A DNA stretch of 36,190 bases from Burkholderiales bacterium (lineage in GTDB: Bacteria > Pseudomonadota > Gammaproteobacteria > Burkholderiales > Burkholderiaceae_E). The notes beneath the pieces were generated by a model. That model had not been told where the DNA came from. It was given only the letters and a program-made list of their open reading frames with translations, and searched no databases. Both the position numbers and the translations under genes were made by a program. The DNA lies in assembly GCA_026399835.1 (NCBI GenBank), contig JAPLQE010000030.1, positions 1-36,190 on the forward strand. The letters are read 5' to 3'. Shown piece after piece: positions 12,378 through 20,660 of this stretch; the stretch's first letter is position 1; every line of letters begins with the position of its first letter.

Positions 12378-13613
12378 ATGATTCCTATGACCCGCCGCGC
12401 CCTCCACGGACCGCCGACCGACGCCCCGCGCCGCGTCGCCGTCGTCCACGAGTGGCTGCTGGAACGCGCCGGCTCCGAGCGCGTGACCGAGGCGATCCTG
12501 CAGCGCTATCCGCAGGCCGAGCTGTTCACGCTGATCGACCGGCTGCCCGAGGCGGACCGCCACATGCTCGGCGGGCGCACCCCGCGCACCAGCTTCCTGC
12601 AGCGCCTGCCCGGCCTGCCGGGCACGCTGAAGTACGCGGTGCCGCTGATGCCGCTGGCCATCGAGCAGTTCGACCTGTCGGCCTTCGACCTGGTGATCTC
12701 GAGCAGCCACACGGTGGCCAAGGGCGTGATCGTGTCGCCCGACGCGCTGCACCTGTGCTACTGCCACTCGCCGATGCGCTATGCGTGGGACCTGCAGCCG
12801 ACCTACCTGCGCACCGAGCGGCTGGACCGCGGGCTCAAGGGGCTGGCGGCGCGGGTGATGCTGCATCGGATGCGGCTCTGGGACCATCGCAGCGCAGCCG
12901 GCGTCGATGCCTTCGCGGCCAACTCGGCCTTCGTCGCGCGGCGCATCCTGAAGGCGTACCGGCGCGAGGCCGAGGTGATCGCGCCGCCGGTGGACCTGCA
13001 GCCGGCGCTCGGGCTGCTGCGCGACCCGAAGACCTACGTGACGGTGTCGCGGCTCATCAACTACAAGCGCGTCGATCTGCTGGTCGAGGCATTCCGCCTG
13101 ATGCCGGATCGGCGGCTGGTGGTGATCGGCACCGGCCCGGACGAGCGTCGGCTGCGCGAGGGCGCGCCGCCCAACGTCCGCTTCGACGGGCACCTGCCGC
13201 TGGATGCGATGCGCGAGACGGTGGCCGGCGCGCGCGCCTTCCTGTTCGCGGCGATCGAGGACTTCGGCATCTCGCCGGTGGAAGCGATGGGCCTGGGCAC
13301 GCCGGTGATCGCGCTGCGGCGCGGCGGCGCGGCCGAGACGGTGGGCGGGCTGGACGACGCGGCGCCCACAGGCGTGTTCTTCGACGAGCAGACGCCGCAG
13401 GCGATCGTCGAGGCGATCGGGCGCTTCGAGCAGGCGGGCGCACGCATCGATGCGGCGGCCTGCGTCGCGCGCGCCCGCCGCTTCTCGCGCGAGGCCTTCG
13501 ACCGGAGGTTCGGCGACTGGGTGGACGGGCACTGGGCGCGGTGGCGCGGCGGGCTCGATGCCGAGACCGTGCAACGACCGAGGCAGGCGCCGCCCCGTAC
13601 CATGCGGGCATGA
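12378..13613 (+). CDS. GT4-family glycosyltransferase
   Basis: A 411-residue GT-B fold glycosyltransferase, probably moving a nucleotide-sugar-derived sugar onto a surface polysaccharide or lipid-linked acceptor at the cytoplasmic membrane face. The N-terminal half starts RRVAVVHEWLLERAGSERV, typical of WbaZ-like GT4 enzymes, and includes CYCHSPMRYAWDL. The donor-binding half has YVTVSRLINYKRVDLLVEAF, then VVIGTGPDERRLR. The EX7E motif is EDFGISPVE (Glu294 and Glu302), followed by AMGLGTPVIALRRGGAAETV. ATG 12378 matches the start of homology with the pseudogene copy at 8690. Its TGA overlaps the next gene's ATG. The acceptor cannot be told. Confidence 0.9.
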   Translation: MIPMTRRALHGPPTDAPRRVAVVHEWLLERAGSERVTEAILQRYPQAELFTLIDRLPEADRHMLGGRTPRTSFLQRLPGLPGTLKYAVPLMPLAIEQFDLSAFDLVISSSHTVAKGVIVSPDALHLCYCHSPMRYAWDLQPTYLRTERLDRGLKGLAARVMLHRMRLWDHRSAAGVDAFAANSAFVARRILKAYRREAEVIAPPVDLQPALGLLRDPKTYVTVSRLINYKRVDLLVEAFRLMPDRRLVVIGTGPDERRLREGAPPNVRFDGHLPLDAMRETVAGARAFLFAAIEDFGISPVEAMGLGTPVIALRRGGAAETVGGLDDAAPTGVFFDEQTPQAIVEAIGRFEQAGARIDAAACVARARRFSREAFDRRFGDWVDGHWARWRGGLDAETVQRPRQAPPRTMRA

Positions 13614-14491
13614 GCCGCCCTCCGAATCGACCTCCCGCCGCCCCGCCCCGACCCGCGGGCACGTCCCGCCCGGGCGGCGCCTGGCGCCGTGCCCCGGCCC
13701 CCCCTGCTCCCCTTGCCCCGCCCGCCGCGAGTGCCCCGCCTCCGACCGAGCTCCCCGAAGCCGAAGGCGAACGCCTCGCCAAGCGCCTGGCCCGCGACAT
13801 CGGCTGCTCGCGCAGCGAGGCCGAGCGCTACATCGAGTCGGGCATGGTCACGGTGGACGGCGTGGTGGTCGACACGCCGCCCAGCCGGGTGCGCGACACG
13901 CAGCGGGTCGCGCTGACGCGCGGCGCGTCGCTGTCGGCGACCGAGCCGGTGACGCTGCTGCTCAACAAGCCGCCCGGCCTGAAGGCGGGCGACGCACCGG
14001 ACGGCGCCGCGGGCCTGCTGCAGGTCCGCCATCGCGCCACGGGCGATCGCGTGCCCGAGCGCGTCGCGCCGGCCCACCTGCGCCGGCAGGTCTGCCTCAC
14101 GCCGCTGGAGACGACGGCGGGCGGGCTGGTGGTGTTCACGCAGGATCCGCGGATCGCGCGCCGGCTGACCGAGGATGCCTCGCAGCTCGAGCACGAGACG
14201 ATGGTCGACGTCGCGGGCCCGGTCGATCCGGCGCTGCTCGCGCGGCTGGCGATCGACCCGGCCGAGCCGCGCGCCCCGCGCGCGATGCGGGTGAGCATCG
14301 GCAGCAGCTCGGACGAGACGACACGGCTGCGCTTCGCGATCAAGGGGCACCAGCCCGGGCGCATCGAGCGCGCGTGCGCCGACGCGGGCCTGAAGGTGCT
14401 GGCGATCAGCCGGCTGCGGATCGGCCGTGTGCCGCTCGCCGGCGTGCCCGTCGGGGAGTGGCGCTACCTCGGGCCCGAAGAGCGCTTCTGA
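13610..14491 (+). CDS. S4-domain pseudouridine-synthase-like protein with altered catalytic motif
   Basis: A 293-residue protein related to the RsuA/RluB/RluF family, which isomerises uridine in ribosomal RNA. The first 50 residues are a Pro/Ala-rich tail. An S4 RNA-binding domain follows (LAKRLARDIGCSRSEAERYIESGMVTVDGVVV). Next comes the synthase core with LLLNKPPGLKAGD and a C-terminal ISRLRIGRVPLAGVPVGEWRYL, a clear family ending. The catalytic segment, normally GRLD-x-x-T-x-GL, here reads TPLETTAGGL, so the position of the catalytic Asp appears to be Glu167. It may be inactive, acting only as an RNA-binding protein, or use altered chemistry. ATG 13610 overlaps the glycosyltransferase stop by four bases (ATGA). 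Confidence 0.82.
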   Translation: MSRPPNRPPAAPPRPAGTSRPGGAWRRAPAPPAPLAPPAASAPPPTELPEAEGERLAKRLARDIGCSRSEAERYIESGMVTVDGVVVDTPPSRVRDTQRVALTRGASLSATEPVTLLLNKPPGLKAGDAPDGAAGLLQVRHRATGDRVPERVAPAHLRRQVCLTPLETTAGGLVVFTQDPRIARRLTEDASQLEHETMVDVAGPVDPALLARLAIDPAEPRAPRAMRVSIGSSSDETTRLRFAIKGHQPGRIERACADAGLKVLAISRLRIGRVPLAGVPVGEWRYLGPEERF

Positions 14492-14630
14492 CGCCGGCAG
14501 GCCGACTCCGGAGGCGTGCGCCCTCGGTGACGAAGCGCACGCCCCGCGTTCCATACTCCGCCCGGGCTGCGCCGGCGCCCCCCCGAACCGGCGTACCATC
14601 GGCCGCAACCGAAGGGGCGGGGGAGACACC

Positions 14631-15653
14631 ATGAACACCGACGGCATCCGCCTGTACGCAGGCACGGCCGGGCATTCGGCCTGGTTCAGCAACGATCTGG
14701 GCGACACCTGGACGCATCCGAACAGCCACTCGGGGATGTACACCGAGGCGCGCGTCTGGTGCCTGTCCAGCCATCCGTCCGACGGCGACGTGCTGTGGGC
14801 GGGCTCGGACATGGGCCTGTTCCGCTGGCGCGAGTCCACCGCGCGCTGGGAGCCGATGCCGAGCCCCATGCAGGACGTCTGGGCGATCGCGCAGGACCCC
14901 GAGAACCCGTCGCTGATGATCGCGGGCACGCGTCCGGGCGGGCTGTACCGCTCGACCGATGCCGGGGCCACCTGGACGGTGGCCAACGTGCCGGGCGTGC
15001 GCACCTTCTCCGAGGTCAACAAGGGCCCGACGCGGGTCACGCAGATCCTGTTCGATCCGGTCGACCGCGGCGTCATCTGGGCGGGCATCGAGATCGGCGG
15101 GATCTACCGCTCCACCGACGGCGGCCTGAACTGGGCGCTGCGTGAGGAGGGCCTGGTCTCGGCCGACGTGCACGGCATCGCGGTGCTGCGCGACGAGACG
15201 GGTGCCAAGCACCTGCTGGCCACGACGAACAAAGGCCTGCACCGCAGCACCGACGACGGCGCGCACTGGGTGCACGAGCCGATCGACTCGCCGTGGCAGT
15301 ACGTGCGCGGCGTCACCGTCGCGGCCGACGGCCGCACGGTCTTCCTCACCAACGGCAACGGCCCGCCCGGCGCCACCGGGCGCCTGCTGCGCAGCCGCGA
15401 CGCCGGCCGCCACTGGGACGAGCTGGCGCTGCCCGGTCCGCTCAACAGCACGGTCTGGTGCGTGGCCACGCATCCGGCCGACCCGCTGCTCCTCTTCACC
15501 TGCACGAACCTCGGCCAGGTCTTCCGCAGCACCGACGGCGGCACGAGCTGGTCGCGGCTGCCGCGCGAGTTCGGCGAGATCCGCACGCTGCACTGGCGGC
15601 CCGCGGCCGAGGCGACGAAGCAGGCCGCGCACGCCACCTGGAGCTACACGTGA
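14631..15653 (+). CDS. Asp-box (BNR) repeat beta-propeller protein
   Basis: A 340-residue protein with at least six Asp-box motifs (S-x-D-x-G-x-x-W): SNDLGDTW, STDAGATW, STDGGLNW, STDDGAHW, SRDAGRHW and STDGGTSW. Regularly spaced Asp boxes define sialidase/VPS10/Ycf48-type beta-propellers. No sialidase catalytic residues or signal peptide are evident, so it is probably a cytoplasmic propeller of unknown substrate; glycosidase should not be assumed. A purine-rich ribosome binding site (GGGGGAGA) precedes ATG 14631. It is the first gene of a tightly packed operon, and its TGA overlaps the GTG of the next gene. Confidence 0.85.
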   Translation: MNTDGIRLYAGTAGHSAWFSNDLGDTWTHPNSHSGMYTEARVWCLSSHPSDGDVLWAGSDMGLFRWRESTARWEPMPSPMQDVWAIAQDPENPSLMIAGTRPGGLYRSTDAGATWTVANVPGVRTFSEVNKGPTRVTQILFDPVDRGVIWAGIEIGGIYRSTDGGLNWALREEGLVSADVHGIAVLRDETGAKHLLATTNKGLHRSTDDGAHWVHEPIDSPWQYVRGVTVAADGRTVFLTNGNGPPGATGRLLRSRDAGRHWDELALPGPLNSTVWCVATHPADPLLLFTCTNLGQVFRSTDGGTSWSRLPREFGEIRTLHWRPAAEATKQAAHATWSYT

Positions 15654-16207
15654 CCGAACGATTCCCGAAGCTCTCCGTCGAGCAGATGAGCCCGCTGCAG
15701 CGCGAGGTGGCCGCCGAGATCTCGGCCGGCCCGCGCGGCGAGGTCCGCGGCCCGTTCATCCCGCTGATCCACCACGCGGGGCTGGCGCGCAACCTGCAGC
15801 GGCTCGGCGAGTTCCTGCGCTTCGAGAGCGTGCTGCCGCCGGCCATCCTCGAGCTGGCGGTGCTGGTGACCGCGCGCCGCTGGTCGTGCCAGCACGAGTG
15901 GTACATGCACGAGAAGCTCGCCCGCAAGGCCGAGCTCGAGCCGCACGTCATGTCCGCGATCGCCGCCGGCCGCCGGCCCGAGGCCATGACGCCGATCCAG
16001 GCGCAGGTCTACGAGTTCTGCATGCAGGCGCATGGCACCGGCCGCGTCGAGGATCCGCAGTTCGACGCGGTGCGCGCGGCCTTCGGTGTGGAGGGCGTGC
16101 TCGAGCTGATCGCGCTGTCGGGCTACTACACGCTGATGGCGATGGTGCTGAACACGGCCGGCATGGCGCTGCCGGACAACGCGGCGCCGCCGCTCGCGCC
16201 GCTGTGA
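15650..16207 (+). CDS. Carboxymuconolactone decarboxylase family protein
   Basis: A 185-residue all-helical protein of the CMD/AhpD-like family, which includes 4-carboxymuconolactone decarboxylase and related small enzymes. The family core is visible as ILELAVLVTARRWSCQHEWYMHEKLARKAELE, followed by LIALSGYYTLMAMVLNTAGM near the C-terminus. There is a single Cys at the CQHEW position rather than the AhpD C-x-x-C pair, so it is probably not a peroxidase-type disulfide enzyme. Start is GTG 15650, overlapping the previous stop as GTGA. Its setting among acid-catabolism genes suggests a decarboxylase or hydratase role, but the substrate is unknown. Confidence 0.85.
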   Translation: MTERFPKLSVEQMSPLQREVAAEISAGPRGEVRGPFIPLIHHAGLARNLQRLGEFLRFESVLPPAILELAVLVTARRWSCQHEWYMHEKLARKAELEPHVMSAIAAGRRPEAMTPIQAQVYEFCMQAHGTGRVEDPQFDAVRAAFGVEGVLELIALSGYYTLMAMVLNTAGMALPDNAAPPLAPL

Positions 16208-16941
16208 GCGCCGGCCCCGAGGCCCGCGCGGGCACCACCGACGCAGCCGCCCCCGGTGCCGCGCACGCGCCGATGCGTGTCGGCCTGATGGTCCCCGCGA
16301 ACAACACGACGATGGCGCGCGAGCTGCCCGCGTGGCTGCCCGAGGGCTCGCGCTGCGACACGCTGAAGGTGCCGCGCGGCGCCGGGCTGCTGACGCGCGA
16401 CACGGTGCCGGCGTACGTCGACGCCGCGATCGAGCTGGCGCGCGACTTCGCGGCCGACCCGCCCGAGCTCATCGCCTACGGCTGCACGGCGGCCGGCTTC
16501 CTGATGGGCCCGGATGCCGACGCCGCGCTGTCGGCGCGGCTGCACGAGGTCACCGGCCGGCCGGTGGTCACCACCGCCAACGCGATGGTCGCGATCCTGC
16601 AGCGCTGCGGCGCGCGCCGCATCGCGGTGGTCACGCCGTACACCGACGAGGTGAACCGGCAGCTCGTCGACTACCTGGCGCGCAGCGACGTGCGGGTGGC
16701 GCGACTCGAGACGCTCGGCGCCACCGACACCGCGTCGCTCGGCCGCATCACTGCCGCCGAGGTCGACGCGCTGGCGCGCGCCACGGTGGAGGACGGCCAC
16801 GACGCGCTGTTCATCGCCTGCTCGCAGCTGCCGACCCACGCGATCCTCGACGACCTGCGGCGCGACCTCGGCCGCCCGGTGTGGTCGTCGATCGCGGCGA
16901 CCGCGGAGATGGCGAGGGCGCGGCACGGCGAGCGGGCCTGA
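16204..16941 (+). CDS. Maleate cis-trans isomerase / arylmalonate decarboxylase-like protein (Asp/Glu racemase superfamily)
   Basis: The core begins MRVGLMVPANNTTMARELP, matching the N-terminus of maleate isomerases. The two expected catalytic cysteines are visible: YGCTAAGF (Cys at base 16483) and IACSQLPT (Cys at 16819). Such enzymes isomerise maleate to fumarate, racemise amino acids or decarboxylate malonates by two-Cys chemistry. The GTG at 16204 overlaps the upstream stop (GTGA) and gives 245 residues with a low-complexity leader. ATG 16273 gives 222 residues and fits the family N-terminus better. I keep the coupled GTG, but the start is uncertain. The neighbouring Bug receptor and aldolase fit an organic-acid pathway. 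Confidence 0.82.
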   Translation: MSAGPEARAGTTDAAAPGAAHAPMRVGLMVPANNTTMARELPAWLPEGSRCDTLKVPRGAGLLTRDTVPAYVDAAIELARDFAADPPELIAYGCTAAGFLMGPDADAALSARLHEVTGRPVVTTANAMVAILQRCGARRIAVVTPYTDEVNRQLVDYLARSDVRVARLETLGATDTASLGRITAAEVDALARATVEDGHDALFIACSQLPTHAILDDLRRDLGRPVWSSIAATAEMARARHGERA

Positions 16942-16996
16942 GGGGCGCCACGCACGGGCGCGGCGCGCCGACGACGACGTACACGAAGGAGACGAG

Positions 16997-17977
16997 ATGC
17001 GCATCACACGACGCGAGGCCCTCAAGGGACTGTCCGCCACCGCCGCCGCACTGGCCGTGCCTGCCGCCCGTGCGCAGCCGGCCTGGCCGGCCACCACGAT
17101 CCGCATCGTCGTGCCGTTCGCGGCCGGCGCGCTGACCGACCTCGCGGCCCGTGCGATCGCGGCCGAGCTCTCCACGCAGCTCGGCCAGCAGGTGATCGTC
17201 GAGAACAAGGGCGGCGCGGCCGGCACCATCGGCACCAACGAGGTGGCGAAGTCGAAGCCCGACGGGCACACGCTCGTCTTCACCGACAGCTCGCTCACCA
17301 TCTCGCCCGGGCTGTACGCGACGCTGCCCTACGACACGCTGCGCGACCTGGTGCCGATCACGCTGTGCGTGGAGGCGCCGGCGATCATGGTCGCGAAGAA
17401 GGAGCTGCCGGCCAAGACCGTGCAGGAGATGGTCGCGCTCGCGAAGTCGAAGCCGGGCGCGCTGACCTACGGCTCGGGCGGTCAGGGCTCGTCGGCGCAC
17501 CTGGCGATGGCGTACTTCGCGTCGCAGGCCGGCATCGAGATGACCCACGTGCCGTTCCGCGGCGTGGCCGCCGCGCTCACCGACACGGCGGCCGGGCAGA
17601 TCGACCTGACGATCTCGAGCCTGGGCGGCGCGGTCGGCCATGTGAAGGCCGGGCGCGTCGTGCCGCTGGGCGTGACCGGCAAGCAGCGCTCGCCCGCGTT
17701 GCCCGACGTGCCGACCTTCGAGGAGCGCGGCTACCCGGACTTCGACGTCGTCTACCGCTTCGGCTTCCTCGCGCCCGCGGGCACGCCCGCGGCGGTGGTC
17801 ACGCGGCTGCAGGACGAGATCGCGATCGCCGCGGCCAAGCCGAAGCTGCAGGCCTTCCTGGAGTCGCAGGGGGCGCGCCAGATCCGCATGGACGGCGCGC
17901 AGTACCGCGCGCTGATCGAGCGCGAGCTGGTCACCTGGAAGCGCGTCATCACGCAGGCCGGGGTCAAGACCGAATGA
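16997..17977 (+). CDS. Bug/TctC-family periplasmic solute-binding protein
   Basis: A 326-residue extracytoplasmic receptor of the tripartite tricarboxylate transporter type, which binds carboxylates in the periplasm. The N-terminus TRREALKGLSATAAALAVPAARAQP looks like a signal peptide with a Tat-like twin Arg and an ARA cleavage region. The mature part has the family pattern IRIVVPFAAGALTDLAAR, then GQQVIVENKGGAAGTIG and PDGHTLVF. A strong AAGGAG ribosome binding site precedes the ATG. No TctA or TctB membrane gene is nearby, as is common for the many orphan Bug proteins in Burkholderiales. Its TGA overlaps the aldolase ATG. Confidence 0.92.
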   Translation: MRITRREALKGLSATAAALAVPAARAQPAWPATTIRIVVPFAAGALTDLAARAIAAELSTQLGQQVIVENKGGAAGTIGTNEVAKSKPDGHTLVFTDSSLTISPGLYATLPYDTLRDLVPITLCVEAPAIMVAKKELPAKTVQEMVALAKSKPGALTYGSGGQGSSAHLAMAYFASQAGIEMTHVPFRGVAAALTDTAAGQIDLTISSLGGAVGHVKAGRVVPLGVTGKQRSPALPDVPTFEERGYPDFDVVYRFGFLAPAGTPAAVVTRLQDEIAIAAAKPKLQAFLESQGARQIRMDGAQYRALIERELVTWKRVITQAGVKTE

Positions 17978-18750
17978 ACGCCACCAAGCGCAAGCTCGCC
18001 GAGGGCAAGCTGGTGCTCTGCATGAGCATCCGCCAGGCGCGCAGCCTCGACGTGGTGATGGTCGCCGCGGCCTCGGGCTTCGACTGCATGTACGTCGACC
18101 TCGAGCACAGCCCGCTGTCGCTCGAGACCGCGTCGATGCTGTGCGCGGGCAGCCCGGCGCTCGGCATCACGCCGCTGGTGCGCGTGCCGAGCCACGCGCA
18201 CGACGCGATCTCGCGGGCGCTCGACGGCGGCGCGCAGGGCCTGCTGGTGCCGCACGTCGACAGCGCCGACGAGGCGCGTGCAGTGGTGCGCGCCGCCCGC
18301 TTCCCGCCCATCGGCAAGCGTTCGGTGATGGGGCCGTCGCCGGGGCTCGCCTACCGCGGCATGCCGCTGGCCGAGATCAACGACACGCTGAACCGCGAGA
18401 CGCTGATGATCGTGATGATCGAGACCCCCGAGGCGGTGGAGCGCGCCGACGAGATCGCGGCGGTCGACGGTGTCGACATGCTGCTGATCGGCTCGAACGA
18501 CCTGTGCACGGAGATGGGCATCCCCGGTCAGCTGCGCGATCCGCGCCTGCGCCAGGCTTACGAGCGCGTGGCCGCGGCCTGCCGCGCGCACGGCCGTCAC
18601 CTGGGCGTGGGTGGCGTGCGCGGCGACCCCGAGCTGCAGCGCGAGCTGCTCGCGCTCGGCTCGCGCTTCATCATCGGCGGCAGCGACATGAGCTACCTCG
18701 CCGCCGCCACTGCGGCCGACGTGCGCACGCTGCGCACGCTGGCGCCCTGA
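17974..18750 (+). CDS. HpcH/HpaI family aldolase
   Basis: A 258-residue class II (metal-dependent) aldolase of the HpcH/HpaI group, which cleaves 4-hydroxy-2-oxo acids to pyruvate and an aldehyde. Visible family features are GFDCMYVDLEHSPLSLE, RALDGGAQGLLVPHVDSADEA, and VMIETPEAVERADEIAAVDGVDMLLIGSNDL, which holds the metal-binding Glu and Asp. The G-Q-G-K-type loop is not obvious. ATG 17974 overlaps the upstream stop (ATGA), showing translational coupling to the Bug receptor. Specificity cannot be deduced; a citrate-lyase-beta-like activity is an alternative. Confidence 0.9.
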   Translation: MNATKRKLAEGKLVLCMSIRQARSLDVVMVAAASGFDCMYVDLEHSPLSLETASMLCAGSPALGITPLVRVPSHAHDAISRALDGGAQGLLVPHVDSADEARAVVRAARFPPIGKRSVMGPSPGLAYRGMPLAEINDTLNRETLMIVMIETPEAVERADEIAAVDGVDMLLIGSNDLCTEMGIPGQLRDPRLRQAYERVAAACRAHGRHLGVGGVRGDPELQRELLALGSRFIIGGSDMSYLAAATAADVRTLRTLAP

Positions 18751-18752
18751 TC

Positions 18753-18799
18753 CGCTGACCCGCTGACCCGCTGACCCGCCGAACCGCCGAACCGCCGAC
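18753..18799 (+). repeat. Tandem octamers in the short gap before the amidohydrolase
   Basis: Three copies of a GCTGACCC-type octamer are followed by CGCCGAAC-type octamers, filling almost the whole 52-base gap between the aldolase stop and the next ATG. Eight-base units could change the spacing to the start codon by slippage. No separate ribosome binding site is visible. Confidence 0.7.
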
Positions 18800-18802
18800 G
18801 CC

Positions 18803-19687
18803 ATGCACGAAGACCACGATCCCCTCCGCCGCGCCCCGTCCGGCGCCTGCGACGTCCACTTCCACGTGTTCGGCGAGCCGGGCCGCTATCCGTACCGCGA
18901 TCCGAAGCTGCGCTACACGCCGCCGGTGGCGCCGCTGTCGACCTATCTGCAGACCGCGGCGCGCATCGGCATCGAGCGCTTCGTGTTCGTGCAGCCGAGC
19001 GCCTACATGCGCGACAACGACTGCATGCTCGATGCGATGGCGACGATGGATCCGGCGGTCTGCCGCGCCATCGTCGACGTCGACGAGAACGCGCCCGACG
19101 CGGTGTTCGACGACTTCCATGCGCGCGGCGTGCGCGGCGTGCGGATCAACGTCTCGCCGGTGCATCCGCACGAGCCGGGCCTGGCGGCGCGGATGATGCC
19201 GCGCATCGACCGCATGGAGCAGCGCTGCAAGGACCGCGGCTGGTCGCTCGACTTCCTGCTGCCGGGCTGGCTCACCGAGGCGATGCTGCCGCGGATGGCG
19301 AAGCTCGAGGTCGACTACACGATGGCGCACCTCGGCATGTTCCTCGCGAAGGACGGCCCGGATCAGCCGGGATTCAAGCGGCTGCTCGACCTGCTGTCGA
19401 CCGGCTCGGGCCGCGCACACGTCAAGCTCACCGGCTTCTACCGGATCTCGCGCACGCCGGGCTACCCGGACGTGCCGGCGATGATCCGCGCGCTGGTGAA
19501 CACCCGCGTCGACCGGCTGGTGTGGGGCAGCGACGACCCGCACATCTCGTTCGCGGCCGAGACCGGCTCGATCAGCCTGTACGACCTGTTCTGCAGCGCG
19601 GTCGACGACGACGCCGACCTGCGCACCATCCTCGTCGACACCCCGGCGCGCCTGTACGGCTTCGCGCCGACCGGAGCCTCACGATGA
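18803..19687 (+). CDS. Amidohydrolase-family metal hydrolase (2-pyrone-4,6-dicarboxylate lactonase-like)
   Basis: A 294-residue TIM-barrel hydrolase. The metal-binding start motif is CDVHFHVFGE (D-x-H-x-H), followed by RYPYRDPKLRYTPP, an arrangement characteristic of the LigI/PDC-lactonase-like COG3618 group. The late barrel Asp is in RLVWGSDDPH. These enzymes open lactone or pyrone rings or hydrolyse related bonds. The neighbouring CMD-family protein, HpcH/HpaI aldolase and Bug receptors support a role in breakdown of an aromatic-derived or dicarboxylic acid, but the substrate is inference. It overlaps the next gene by four bases (ATGA). Confidence 0.88.
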   Translation: MHEDHDPLRRAPSGACDVHFHVFGEPGRYPYRDPKLRYTPPVAPLSTYLQTAARIGIERFVFVQPSAYMRDNDCMLDAMATMDPAVCRAIVDVDENAPDAVFDDFHARGVRGVRINVSPVHPHEPGLAARMMPRIDRMEQRCKDRGWSLDFLLPGWLTEAMLPRMAKLEVDYTMAHLGMFLAKDGPDQPGFKRLLDLLSTGSGRAHVKLTGFYRISRTPGYPDVPAMIRALVNTRVDRLVWGSDDPHISFAAETGSISLYDLFCSAVDDDADLRTILVDTPARLYGFAPTGASR

Positions 19688-20643
19688 TCCCGACCCGACG
19701 CCTCCTGCTCGCCGCGCTGGCCGCGGCACCCGTCGTCGCCCGCGCGCAGTCGGACGGCCGGCCGGTGCGCATCGTGATCGGCTTCCCGCCGGGCGGCGGC
19801 ATCGACTCGGTCGCGCGGGTCATGGCGCCTCGGCTCTCGGAGGCGCTGAAGCAGCCGGTGATCGTCGAGAACAAGCCCGGCGCCAACGGGCTGCTCGCGA
19901 TGGAGTCGGTCGCGAAGTCGGCGGCCGACGGCACGACGCTCTTCATCGGCACCTCGGGCAACCTCGCGATGACCGGCGCCTTCTATCCGAACGCCCCGGT
20001 GCGCATCGAGCGCGACTTCGTGCCGGTGGCGCAGGTCGCCTCGCTGCCCTTCCTGCTGGTCGCGAACCCGTCGGTGCCCGCGGCCAGCGTGGCCGAGCTC
20101 GTCGCGTATGCGAAGACCCGGCCGGGGCAGCTCAACTACTCGTCCTCGGGCAACGGCAGCACGCTGCACCTGGCGGGCGAGCTGTTCAACGAGATGGCGG
20201 GCATCAAGGCCACGCACATCGGCTACAAGGGCAGCGCGCCGAGCATCGCCGACCTGGTGGGCGGCCACGTGCAGTGGGCGTTCGACGCGCCGAGCCTGAC
20301 GATGCCCCATGTGAAGGCCGGTCGGCTGCGCGCGATCGGGCACACCGCCGCGACGCGCCTGCCGTCGCTGCCCGACATCGCGCCGATCGCCGAGACCCTG
20401 CCGGGCTACGAGGTGCTGAACTGGTACGGCGTCGTGGCGCCGACCGGCACGCCGGCCGAGACCGTCAGGCGGCTGGGCGACGCGATCCGCACGGCGATGT
20501 CGGATGCCGAGGTGCGCAGCCGCGTGGCGGCGCTGGGCATCGATCCGGTCGCGACCTCGCCGGACGAGTTCAGGCGCTTCATGGACGCCGAGACGACGAA
20601 GTGGACGCAGGTGATCCGGCGCGGGAACATCTCGGCGAACTGA
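19684..20643 (+). CDS. Bug/TctC-family periplasmic solute-binding protein (second copy)
   Basis: A 319-residue carboxylate receptor. The signal peptide is MIPTRRLLLAALAAAPVVARAQ, with a probable cleavage after ARA. Family pattern: VRIVIGFPPGGGIDSVARV, then QPVIVENKPGANG and VAKSAADGTTLFIG. It is clearly distinct from the receptor at 16997 (diverged throughout), so it is not a recent duplication; two receptors in one operon suggest two related ligands or two uptake routes. No membrane permease genes accompany it. The start ATG overlaps the amidohydrolase stop. Confidence 0.92.
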   Translation: MIPTRRLLLAALAAAPVVARAQSDGRPVRIVIGFPPGGGIDSVARVMAPRLSEALKQPVIVENKPGANGLLAMESVAKSAADGTTLFIGTSGNLAMTGAFYPNAPVRIERDFVPVAQVASLPFLLVANPSVPAASVAELVAYAKTRPGQLNYSSSGNGSTLHLAGELFNEMAGIKATHIGYKGSAPSIADLVGGHVQWAFDAPSLTMPHVKAGRLRAIGHTAATRLPSLPDIAPIAETLPGYEVLNWYGVVAPTGTPAETVRRLGDAIRTAMSDAEVRSRVAALGIDPVATSPDEFRRFMDAETTKWTQVIRRGNISAN

Positions 20644-20660
20644 GCCCCCGAGGACTCCCG

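Noticed and set aside
11967-15088. Long minus-strand frames opposite the glycosyltransferase and pseudouridine-synthase-like genes
   Set aside because: Low-complexity His/Arg/Gly-rich translations without motifs; the plus strand carries clear family signatures.
14631-15653. Calling the Asp-box protein a sialidase
   Set aside because: Asp boxes are shared by many propellers. The Arg triad, Tyr nucleophile and FRIP motif of sialidases are not visible, and there is no signal peptide.
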